Source: Gautieria morchelliformis
Lineage: Eukaryota > Basidiomycota > Agaricomycetes > Gomphales > Gomphaceae
Assembly: GCA_015179125.1 (NCBI GenBank)
Contig: WHVA01000002.1
Span: forward strand, 124,001-188,000
Direction: 5' to 3'
DNA length: 64,000 nt
The translations under genes and the position numbers were made by a program. The notes beneath the pieces were generated by a model. That model saw only the letters and a list, made by a program, of their open reading frames with translations. It was not told where the DNA came from and ran no database searches. This document shows, piece by piece, positions 22,489-31,981 of this stretch (within the stretch, counting starts at the first letter, position 1; each line of letters starts with the position of its first letter).

Positions 22489-23720
22489 TCATCCTCTCTC
22501 TTCACCTGTCATTTCCCCCTCATTAACATAATCCCAACTCTCTGGCAGGTCTGAAAGAGATTCAAGCCCAATCGTTACATACTGCCTGTATGGCTCAGTG
22601 GCCTGTAAAGTGTAGCCATCGGCGTCCGAAAATACAACCTTAATGAAGTCTGGTTTCAGCCATTCCAGAGCAGTCTCCTGAGAAAGCGTTAACCATTGAA
22701 TCAAGAGTTTGGAGAATGGCTTCAAGCCGGTGGAGAAGTTTTTCGCGGCATCCTGTTGCTTTAACCTATCAAGGAAACTTCCCCTAGCTTGTAACACAGG
22801 TAACTCGTTGGAGAGCATCATTTGACGGTAATTCTGTTCTAGTAGCGCGAGTGCCCCCTTGGTCTCCAGAATCTCCAGAATCGACCAAAATAAAACCCAT
22901 ATAAACAACTCCAGGTCATCAATTACTTGGTGCACAACTTGCGTTCCAGAGTCCCAAGCAACAATCAGCGCCTGAGACATGAAAGGCAGCGTACCCTAGA
23001 ACAATGTAAATCACAAGCCGCACACAACAACTAAAGACCCACCGAGCGATGCTTTGCTAATTCCCGCTTCTGATCCATCCAACAAATCGCCTGGTCCCCA
23101 TCGCATATGAATCCCACACATCTAGTAACTTCTCGAATCACGGCAAAACTGAAGCAAATATAAAAAAAACGAAAGGACTGATGTGAAAGACGGTACGTAC
23201 TCTGTCACAGGCAGCCGCTCAGCTTCATCCATCAGCATGACGTTCCCGACGCTTACGTTGCGGTGCAACCAGCCGTTCTTAAACAGCCCAAAATGCCCTG
23301 TCAATCACCATTATAGGTAAATCATGTTCGATGCCCTCTTCGTTCACATACCCAACATGGCGTGCACTATGCAACGCACGAGCAATCGAGGACTTTGTGC
23401 AGCTCACAGTGACGTCCCTCGGGTCTCAAAAACAGATCGCATATGTATTCGTTCGTCAGGCCTAACCCCGGTGTATGGCTCTGGTGCACACACGGGCCAA
23501 TACGTTGCGTCATCAGGTATGAGCTTATCCATTCCGTCCTCGACAGGGTATGAGGCAAGGATGTCTGGCAGTCCAAATCCACCCGATAATGCTCGAAACA
23601 TTGTGCCTTCTTCGTTATGGGTTTTCAATGGCCATGAATCTTTCAGAATGACAGTGTCTGGCAAGAGAAAAGATATGCCTCCCTTCAACCTCAAGGGTTC
23701 TCGACCGTCAGTCTCCCGCA
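22489..23720 (-). pseudogene. FunK1-type protein kinase, passenger of Tc1/mariner no. 2
   Basis: Pieces of a fungal FunK1 kinase read on the minus strand. VILKDSWP (about 23.66 kb) is the ATP-lysine strand typical of FunK1. FGLPDILASYPVEDG follows, then LHRNVSVGNVMLMDEAE (about 23.25 kb), the catalytic loop. CDGDQAICWMDQ (about 23.1 kb) sits where the metal-binding segment belongs. QVIDDLELFIWVLFWSILE (about 22.92 kb) is the FunK1 DDLESFFWVL-like helix. The last exon ends NEGEMTGEERG. The catalytic HRD is HRN, replacing the aspartate needed for phosphotransfer. The usual long N-terminal region is missing: the frame runs into the hexamer array and the inverted repeat. I read it as a captured host gene, 5'-truncated and probably inactive. 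Confidence 0.72.
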
Positions 23721-23872
23721 CCTGCACCTGCATCTGCACCCGTACTTGCACCCGTACCTGCACCCGCACCCACACCTGCACCCACACCCACACCCACACC
23801 CGCACCTGCACCCGCACCTGCACCCGCACCCGCACCCGCACCCGCACCCGCACCCGCACCCGCACCTGCCGC
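23719..23872. repeat. CACCCG/CACCTG hexamer array, right arm
   Basis: About 25 units of CACCCG, CACCTG and CACCCA at the inner border of the right inverted repeat. In one minus-strand frame it encodes a Val-Arg/Val-Gln repeat that would be fused to the start of the kinase frame, and in other frames His-Pro or Gly-Ala repeats. These are translations of the repeat, not separate genes. Confidence 0.9.
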
Positions 23873-24525
23873 CGCCACCACCCACTCCCCCACCACCCCG
23901 TCCTCCTACACCAGCTCGCCCACCCCAGCACCTCCGCGCCCCTCACCCCACCGCATATGTGTGCGCCCCCGCGGTTTCCGAGCTCAAGAACATGTCAGGA
24001 TCGGCGAAGTTGCCTTATGGTGCATTGGCACTCGGTGCGGAAGGGATCAAAGATGCTATTACGAACTTTGATGACGCGTATGTTCCACGTTATATGATCC
24101 CTCAGATTTTCGGGGCTTATGCTACACAGGAGGAAATCCGACATCGAGAATGAACGCCTACCGTCAGATCTCACTGATCCAACATCAGAAGAAGCTAAGC
24201 CCTTCCTCTCCAATCCTACGACACCCTCTTCTGGAGATTCTCCTGTAGTGGGTTCTCACCATTAGTACAAAGTAGCAAACAAAATTAAAACCTGCATTGA
24301 ACTACATACAGTAAGCTAAGCTTGCCCTCAGCACCCAAAATGCAAAATAAAAAATGCTTGTTTTATTTGGATTTTTTAGTTCTATGCCCTAGCTATGGTC
24401 CACATAGCGTCAGATATGAAATTTCAAGCGAATTGGAGCGATATCAAGCAAGATATCGTTGTTCGAAGTTTGCACGCTAAAACGGAAGCAAATCCGACGC
24501 GCGCCTTAGGTACTGCAAACGGGTG
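23722..24525 (-). repeat. Right terminal inverted repeat of Tc1/mariner element no. 2
   Basis: About 800 bp, inverted relative to the left arm, with an uninterrupted empty site for the solo LTR near 24033. Its inner 150 bp is a CACCCG hexamer array about twice as long as the left array. Confidence 0.9.
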
Positions 24526-25223
24526 TAATCAGCCCGGCTGTAGCGCGCGGCTTCGTGAACTCAGCCTAGCGCTTCCGCTTCCAATAGGTTAAATGATGAG
24601 AGGACGTTGGCGTTACTGGGAGCAAGGTCTATAGACTCTATAGGATAAAAGTAAGTATGCTCACCGTTGCTAAAGAACTTCTCCTGGCTTCTCTTACCCG
24701 TGATGACAAGTGCGCACCTCCCGCCTGCCGTATCCTTCCTTGCTTTGGTGTCTCTAAACGAGTTCTTCCATGCAACCTCAACATGATCTTATGCAGGGAG
24801 GAGGGCGCTCTGGATGAAGTGCTCAGTGAGCCGATTGTCCTCGCCTCAACCACGTTAAGGAAACGATCAAGAGCACATGCAGTACTGGCTTACCCTGACG
24901 GAGTTCTATGATCCATAGCGACGGTGAAGCTGCGCAACTTTGTCAATCTTGTTTAAAAAATTCCAAGCTATCTTTGCTTGCGAAGCTGGTCTTTCTCTGG
25001 TACATGAAGTGGGTATACATGGGTCATGGTGGCTTGAATGGTTTACATGATCGGAAAAGTATGCGTGCGCCAACGTGCGATGCCGAACCTTTCACTTGAG
25101 AACTCGAAGACAAGCATCAAACGGAACAAGGAAAGGCAGGGAGTGTCTCATCAAGCAAGTTGCGCAAAGGGAAGGTAAGCCAGTCTTCAGTAGTGATGTT
25201 GGGCGGATACATCTAGCGTCTAA
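24526..25223. other. Flank of the transposon, no clear gene
   Basis: From TAATCAGCCCGGCTG onward this is the sequence that adjoined the other side of the insertion site. A minus-strand phrase near 24.62-24.80 kb (WKNSFRDTKARKDTAGG, GKRSQEKFFSNG) is protein-like, without a family I can name. It could be a relic exon. The rest shows only short frames. Confidence 0.35.
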
Positions 25224-27993
25224 TTAATCAACAATCAGAATTTCCTGGTCATCCTGGATCAGCACTCGGCATGGTATTTCTTCTGATTCCTCCTTCACAC
25301 GTCCCTTTTTCCATTCCCCTTTCCCATGTACCTTCGCCTTTCCTTTCCCTTTTCCTTGTGATATCGCTTGCTGAATATCATCGTCTGAGGCCATGAAGGT
25401 TTGACGCCCATACTCGGCACTTGACTCCCATGTCTCCATCGCGCCGTCAGGATCGAGGTCAAGATCAGAAGCAATGAGCAGCGTTGAAACCTCAGGCACT
25501 AAGACCAGCTCAAGGAACTCCTTGTGTAACAGTGGCCGTATACGCTCAAGCTGGAGCATTGGACCGTCACGGCCCAGGGCCGTGGGATCCGCTGGAAACA
25601 TGTTCTGCAGGGCCTGAAAGATCAGTAGAGCTCCCGTTTCCCCATAGCTGTCAAGGACGGTTAACACGCACGGGAATAGCAATGGTATGTCACTTACTAG
25701 CCAGCATGAGAAGTGCTGAGACGAGCATATTGGCCGTCTATCCCACGTGCCTTCTGCATGCCAACCTTGCGGAACTGCTCCTTCACGCGTTGAAAATGAA
25801 TACTTGAAGCCGGGTCCAATATGTATTTAGTGAGTTCGTTATAGAAGCTCTCCACGTGTTCATGAAGAGAAGTGAAATCGATATTTGTAGGCCAATTCTC
25901 AGCGCGAGCACGACTAAGGTGCTGAGTTTCGAAAACATGCTGGCTACAATGACGTCCCAGGAGAACCAGCTGGCCAGGTTTTGGCAGACGTCCATACGCG
26001 CAGGTCAATGTGGGCATAGGTACGCTGTTTGAATTGAGATCCAGCTCCGTGCGTAACATTTGAAGCTTTGTTGACGGTAAATCAGGTAATTGTTCCTCGC
26101 AGTAAGGACATACATCCTTGGGAGGGGAGATGATTCGTGCCGTGTCCCGTAGTGCCATCGGCAGCCCATTCTCTTCTCTGGATGGGCTGCGGACATCACT
26201 GCCTTCATCGCTAGAGGATACAATATCTGATGCACGGAGTGCAGCAACAAATTTACCCCAAAGACCCCGTTGAGTTCTCCCATAACCAATGAATTGCTCT
26301 TGAATGACTTCGTGGGCACTGTCAAGCTTTTTGCGGACGAGCCAGACAGTGGCCTTGTGATATAGACAACCAAAGATCTCCAGAAACAAGTCCTTTTGGG
26401 TCCGAGGAGGTTTCAACGTGCGTGCTTGACTCAATTGAACAAATCCATCCGTAATTTCTTTGACGGTCCAGTCACCTGGCCATACGCATTATCTTTGCGT
26501 CCAAAGATAATGCATCGCGTGTCTTGGATAGAACGACCGTGCCGACTTTCTTGGGATCATTTTTGAGACCGATTGAGGTACGGCTAACCATAGTAGTTTC
26601 ATAGCTTGTGAGGTCCTGAGTAGTGCCAGGTTCAACACCTCCGGGACCGCCTACAGTGTGTGAATCCATACTTGTCTTGTCAGCGATTGGTGACTGATCT
26701 CGTTTGCGTTTGGTTGGAGAGCCGTCAAGGTTCAGCGCACTGGATTTCAATGGCGAGGTGAGGTCATGAGCACGGCGTTTTATTCCTCCCTGTCCACTTT
26801 TTGTCTTCTGACGCATCAGCTCATCATCCAAGCCCACACATTCTTTTACAACATCCACAAGCCCTCGGCGTACGCGATACAGGAGCCGCTGGTTTTTCTC
26901 AATAATTCGAACGGTGGTGAGAGTATGGGTGACCCAGGCGCCTTCATCTGGTATCCAAGTATCCATGCGGTGTGTCGGTTTCAATTCCAGAAGCTCCAGA
27001 TCGTTCTTGAAGTTATTTAGCTGATATCGTGGAAATGTGTCCACTTGTTGCAAGAGGTATAATGGCTCCTTCCCATCCTGTGGTTATAATAACTTTCAAT
27101 TACTGAATGGGTCAGATACTGGTGAAACACTTACTTCAAACCAAATAATCGCCGTCACAGTTCGACTCAACATATCATCCTGTTCATGCCTCTGCAGCTT
27201 TAAACTCTGCATACGTTCGGTGTCCTCCAAAGCATTGCTTCGCTCTTGCTTCCATAATGGTCCCAGATTTCGTTTATATATTGCCTTCCGCAGCGGAGCA
27301 CCAGTAGAGCCAGCACCGATGGTTGTATTGGGAGCAAGTAGTGCCGGACCGGGGCCTTCAGAGGCCAAAGTAGAATTAGCCAGTCCTAAGGTAACCACCT
27401 TCTGTCTCTGGACATTGTTTTTGGAATGTGCGGCACACTCATCGCGAAAGTGTTTTCCTTTGACAGCTTCGAGATATTCACCGTCACAGCATCCACTACA
27501 TAGCCGCGAAATGCAGGTTTTTGCAGCCCGTCGGGGTTGCCCCGTACGTGTTTTACACTTGGTGCAATACACAACACTGGTGTCATGAGCGGTGGTACTC
27601 GGTGGTACTCAACTGATTCGGTGGCCCAGGCACTTGCTGATGAGAAGCGGCATATGGGATGCCCTGGGCCACAGGCGGTGCATAGTAGTTGGTATGGTTC
27701 AAACTCTTTAACTGTTCCACTAATTGTTCAGCAATAGAAAATGGGTACGCTGCCGTGTGCCACACGGTGTGATGACAGGCCCAGTTCGAGCACTGTAATA
27801 TCGTAAGTGTTTCTTTCAACTACTGTGCCGCTACATGAGTACGTACCATTTGCATGATCCTGCCCCGATTTGCAAGGACGGCAGTACCTTTACATGCCTG
27901 GAAATCACCATAAGGAGCATGGCATGCTTTGCAGTATGTGGCTTTGAGTAACTGGGGAAGTGGTGGTAGAGGCGGCGGCGGCACAGGGTGCAT
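25224..27993 (-). CDS. RTC4-like domain protein, multi-exon
   Basis: Start MHPVPPPPLPPLPQ at 27993. An N-terminal Cys-rich part (YCKACHAPYGDFQACKG, CSNWACHH) is followed by a second Cys cluster near 27.5 kb (CTKCKTRTGQ, SRLCSGCCDG) that probably binds zinc. A variable linker rich in Ser and Lys comes next. The C-terminal half has features of the RTC4-like domain: CPYCEEQLPDLPSTKL (about 26.1 kb), HCSQHVFE, WPTNIDFTSLHEHVE, then YGETGALLIFQALQNMFP and LVPEVSTLLIASDLDLD. It ends in a Lys/Glu-rich tail (KGKGKAKVHGKGEW). Budding-yeast RTC4 was named from a telomere-capping screen. Agaricomycetes have many multi-domain relatives of unknown job, so function here is unknown. Exons are separated by short introns near 25.69, 26.45, 27.09, 27.58 and 27.8 kb. 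Confidence 0.72.
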
Positions 27994-28143
27994 TGGCCAG
28001 ATGCTGTACTAAACACTTGAAGAATGAAATTTTTTTACCCAGTTCCACAATGTATACTAATTATATACACGTCAGCGTATCGATTTGTGTGCGCGTTATG
28101 TATCTATCTGTGTGGGGATGGGTGCTAGTGGGGAGGTCTGTGT

Positions 28144-28200
28144 GGTCTATAGACCGCGGTCCATAGACCTGTCTCCCAGCGGCGCGGAACTTCTGGCAAG
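28144..28200 (-). repeat. Dispersed palindromic repeat, copy 1
   Basis: A 26 bp near-palindrome around GGTCTATAGACC (28144-28169) plus about 30 bp of flank. It matches 38427-38482 in inverted orientation at roughly 80 percent, with 24 of 26 core positions the same. It probably marks the end of an unknown dispersed element. Confidence 0.6.
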
Positions 28201-28274
28201 GGTCGACCTCCCCCTAAGATGAGTCACAGGGCTCGGAGGGTAAACCAATAGGATAAGCCAACGAATGAAAAGTG

Positions 28275-28332
28275 GAGTGCCGCATATTTGCGTGTTGCAG
28301 GCCCTCCCTCTCCTTCGGAGAGTGTCGGGGAT
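28275..28332 (+). repeat. Dispersed stem-loop repeat, copy 1
   Basis: The sequence CCCTCCCTCTCCTTCGG with a downstream GTCGGGG forms a stem capped by CTTCGG. The same block, with similar upstream bases (GTGGA..GCATA), occurs at about 38948-39011 and inverted at 43930-43990. Confidence 0.55.
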
Positions 28333-28469
28333 GGATGAGACTAGTCACTACCAAGCCTAATATTGATTCCACATTAGACTTGTAGACAATGATACAGATG
28401 ATACAGATGCAAAAGTTTTCCACGGCATGCGGCATGCACCTATACTTTCATGCTCACAACATTTTACAA

Positions 28470-29555
28470 TAGCGCGCGATAGGGAGTTCTTACAGATCGT
28501 CCGGCCAAGGCACCTACCTCGCGAGGCAGTCCCGCAGATCGTAGCCACCCCCGGGCCCCTCGCGTGCACGCCAGCCGTGCCCCTTGCGCTGGAGACGGCG
28601 GAGCAGACGCACACGGCGGGTCCGGATGCACCTGCATGCAGGGCGCGGCTCCCCCCATCCTGCACAACGACGACCCCGAGTCGCTTTTCTCCTCGCCCTC
28701 CGAGGTCGCCGCAGACACCGTCTTCGAGCAGGCCAAAGCGCGCTTCCAGGAACCAATATTGCCCGCGCTGGCAAACCCCCGCGCGCACGACGCTACATGA
28801 GGGGGACCCCTTCCTCCTCACCCTCACCCTCACGACGCTGAGTCGCAGACGCGCTGTACACGCACGCGTGCGTCTCCCCGCTCGTGCGCTTCCCCGTGTG
28901 CGCGGCTGCGGCGCGCTGTAGGAAGGGCGAGGGCGAGCGGGTGAATGAACTCGGAGCTGCGCATGGTGGCGATTCTCGTCGGGCACAAGTACACCATCAG
29001 CATCCCGCATGCGCATGCCCCCGGCGTCGGCGCTGGAGGCTAGAGCCATGCATGAAGCGTGGTCCGGCGGCAGGGCGTACGACACTGAACAGACCTAGAC
29101 CTCCCGTGCGAGACCCCCGCGCACGCAGGGCATGCACTCTGCCTCCCCGTGCTCAAGCTGCTCCCCACGCCCTCCCACGGCCCGGAGCCTCGAGGCCGCG
29201 AACACGTACCCCACCCCACGTCCACAAGCTGCATCTGGTGCGTGTTGCGTGTTGTCTGTCCCCGCGCGCCACTCCCTCCGGCTCCTCCTTCGGCCTCTCC
29301 ACCACCCGCCCTGCCTCGCGCCGCGGCCCGCTGTCTGTCACGGTGATCAAGGTCGGCCCACTCACGTCGTCCCCCCTGTCCGCCGCGCGCTCCCGCTCCC
29401 GCTCCTGCTCCGTCTCCGAGTCCGCGTCCGCCACCGGCCGACCATCAAGCCGTCGACGCGTGGGCCCGCATGGGTCATGTCCGCGCTGAGCATAGGAAGG
29501 AGCGCCGCAGCCGCAGGCGGAGCGGAACCGGGCGGGTGTCACGGTGGTGCGTAGT
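28470..29555 (+). other. GC-rich tract, probably a decayed coding sequence
   Basis: About 1.1 kb much richer in G and C than its surroundings. Fragments look like protein in different plus-strand frames, for example DDPESLFSSPSEVAADTVFEQAKARF at 28.67-28.74 kb, MVAILVGHKYTISIPHAHAP at 28.97 kb and EARAMHEAWSGGRAYDTEQ at 29.04 kb. Stops and frame changes separate them. I interpret this as a broken GC-rich gene or processed relic of unknown family. None of the long overlapping frames on either strand is convincing on its own. Confidence 0.4.
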
Positions 29556-30271
29556 GTTCTTCGGAACGATTATGATATCGCAATGCGAAAAGCATTCGCC
29601 GATTGGAACCGAAACATGAATCGAGTGAAAGTACGGACCTTGGGACTATAAATAAAGTAGAAAAAATTTACGAACAATATGCATCTCACCTGTCGCGCAA
29701 TGATATTGCCGGAGTGTGAGGGATTGCTCTCATGTTGCATTGTTTCCGTTAGTGAGCGCCACGGCCACGAATATTTCAATCATCCTCTCACGGTGCAAAA
29801 CTAGCTTGTGGAAGTGAATGGCAGCTGGCAGAGGAAAACGTGGACCATCGTGCCACTGGAATTTTTTATATGCGCGGTCCACGAGTCAAACCTGAGGCCT
29901 GAGGCTGGAGGTATAAAGTTGCAAATATTCAGGCTCAGGCCCAGGGTTTGTAGCGGAGCGTTCTTACGGTGCCTCCCTCGGCACCGGCGCCCCTTACCCT
30001 ACGCATATCCTGGACTCCAGGATCCGCCTCTTGGGCACATCGGAATTCGTGTCCAATAATGTCGCTTTCTTCCCAGTCTAGTCCGGCGCTGCTGACGTCA
30101 CGTCATCAATAGCACTTCCCCGGGATTTGTGATGGTGACGAAGCTTCGGGCATTGCAACTCGCAATCAGCTTTCGACGGCCATAAGTACAGCTCAAACTC
30201 CCTTTACAGTAACTTAACACCCGTCACGAGCCTGAAGACAGCAAGACCACTGGCAGCTATCCGACTATACC
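29556..30271. other. Intergenic, nothing recognised
   Basis: No gene or repeat seen. The last 100 bases before 30272 should hold the promoter and 5' UTR of the flavin-reductase-like gene. Confidence 0.5.
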
Positions 30272-31361
30272 ATGTCCGCAACCGATGATTTACCTCCATT
30301 TGACCCCAAGCCTTCCTTTAGAATGACGCAACCTCCCAACCCGTCCTGGTCGATTGGTGACAAGGTTGAAGACGATGCTATGGGGGCGGCTTGGATGCAG
30401 GGAGAGCAGCAAGGCTGGACCGTAGTTGATGCAAGCACTCAGGATCCTAGGTACGACTCCACGAGCTCCCTATGTATAAGCGAGGTCTAACGTGTGGTAC
30501 AACAGGAAACTGTACGCCCTGATGATTAGTGCCATCGTGCCTCGTCCCATCGCCTTCGTGTCCACCTTATCGGAAACAAATGTTCCTAACCTTGCCCCAT
30601 TCAGGTGTGTAAATTTGCCTTGCATCTTGCACGCAAACTTAGTGGCTATCCAGTTGGTTCAACATGGTGCGGATGACGAAGTCTACGAGAACTATCATGT
30701 AAAGTCGTGTCTCAGCCTTGCTTCTTTAGGTGTCTCCAAACCCGCCGACGGTGCTCATCTCTTGCGTCAATTCGCCAACACGCCCGCGTGACAGCACAGT
30801 TAATATCAAAGCAACGAAGGAATTCACGGTGAATATAATCAGCGAGCCGTTCATGCAGCATGCGAACTTCACGTCAGTCGATGCTCCCGAGGGACAGAGC
30901 GAATGGGGTGGGAGTGGTCTAAGGATGGCGCCGAGCGTTCGTGTCACTGCAAGCTGGAATAAAGCGTGTTAGCTGATATATACTTGGATTCATTGCAGGT
31001 GTCGATAAAGCCAGCCAGAGTCAGAGAAAGCGCAGTCAGCATGGAGTGCGAGGTGGGTGTCCCGTTGCACTCCCGTTCCGAGCAGTGTCTTACGTGTAAC
31101 TGATAGCTGTCGCACGTGGTGGAATTGAGCCCTCCGGGTAGCACCACGGTGACGCAGACGGTTATGATGGGATTGGTAAAGAGAATCCATGTCCGCAACG
31201 ACGTTATGACGGAGAAAGGGAACGTGGACCCGGCGCTGCTTCGGGCAGTGTCAAGGATGGGCGACATTAGTTATGCGCGAGTGGGAGAGGGATTCAGACT
31301 GCCCCGGCCGACGTGGGATAATGTGGGAGACGTCGTGACGAACCTCGAACAGGACGAGTAG
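30272..31361 (+). CDS. Flavin reductase-like (FMN-binding split barrel) domain protein
   Basis: Six exons by GT-AG sites and frame: 30272-30450, 30506-30604, 30654-30666, 30730-30936, 30999-31052 and 31107-31361. The protein begins MSATDDLPPFDPKPSF. The FMN-binding core is KLYALMISAIVPRPIAFVST, PNLAPFSWFNMVS and NPPTVLISC, the classic flavin-reductase-like order. GLRMAPS, SIKPARVRESAVSMECE and the C-terminal ISYARVGEGFRLPRP complete the family pattern. Proteins of this type bind FMN and reduce flavins or small substrates with NAD(P)H; the substrate here is unknown. Exon 3 is only 13 bp, but it is needed to encode WFNM in frame. No breaks were found. Confidence 0.87.
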
Positions 31362-31981
31362 GAGGACAGTAATAACCCATTTAGACAGAATTCCATGCAA
31401 GTCCCCGCCTCGGGCGCTGGCCAGTCGGATGGGCCATGTGGAAGAAGAGGAACCCATGGTACGCAAGCGCGGCATTAGCACTGTCTGGCGTGAGATGGAA
31501 GCTGGCAGGAGAATATGTTTTCCTGCAGGGCAGGCCTCGAGGCCGTTCTACATCATTCCTTGCCCACCTGGAACAGAAGAAACTGACACTTATACACTAG
31601 CAGAACGCTCAAGATCCGCGGTCTTGAAGGAATTTGAACTGCCAGTGATGAACTTTGCTGGAGGCCAGGTCTGTATAGGTACACGCTCGAAGATAGTCGC
31701 GCGAGTGGTCTATTTTCGAACGATATACATAGGTCCCGTCCTGGCTAGGACACGTTCCTTGTCCCTGAGGCCTGAGTTGCCGGCCGGCAGAAAATCCCCA
31801 GAGTTCGAGAGCCCAGACTGAGTTGATTGTACCGTCGTGGCAGCGCGCACTAGGTACTGCGAACCATGTGTCACCACAATAATACGTACAATAATATTGA
31901 TGCGGTAACCGCCGAGTTGCAAACGGCGCTGGCAGCCCCCTCCCGTCGCGTATCCGTCCTCGTCTTCTGCGTCCAAGCTCA

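Larger units (their letters stand above)
19344..24525. mobile_element. Tc1/mariner-type DNA transposon no. 2, with FunK1 kinase passenger
   Basis: This 5182 bp element begins CACCCGTTTGCAGTACC and ends with its inverted complement, with TA on both sides (19342-19343 and 24526-24527). The inverted repeats are about 740-800 bp once a 385 bp solo LTR in the left arm is discounted. The transposase is on the plus strand (21094-22297). A FunK1-type kinase relic is on the minus strand (22489 to about 23720), so the two converge. The termini and transposase match element no. 1 in design: TA-CA[C/G]CCGTTTGCAG, an inner GGCGCGCGTCGGA-like block and the same intron positions. Confidence 0.92.

Noticed and set aside
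20396-23872. CRISPR-like or telomere-like repeats
   Set aside because: The hexamer arrays have no spacers and are not a telomeric repeat; CRISPR is not expected in a fungal nuclear genome.
23404-23946. Long frames of Val-Arg, His-Pro, Gly-Cys or Gly-Ala dipeptide repeats on both strands
   Set aside because: They translate the CACCCG hexamer array in different frames; only the segment after the array on the minus strand belongs to the kinase relic.
28357-29085. A 242-codon minus-strand frame and overlapping 80-200-codon frames on both strands
   Set aside because: High GC makes stops rare, and the translations are Arg/Pro/Ala-rich without family features. Kept only as a GC-rich relic tract.
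31429-31821. 130-codon plus-strand frame between the flavin-reductase and phosphoesterase genes
   Set aside because: No family features; it may be UTR sequence.
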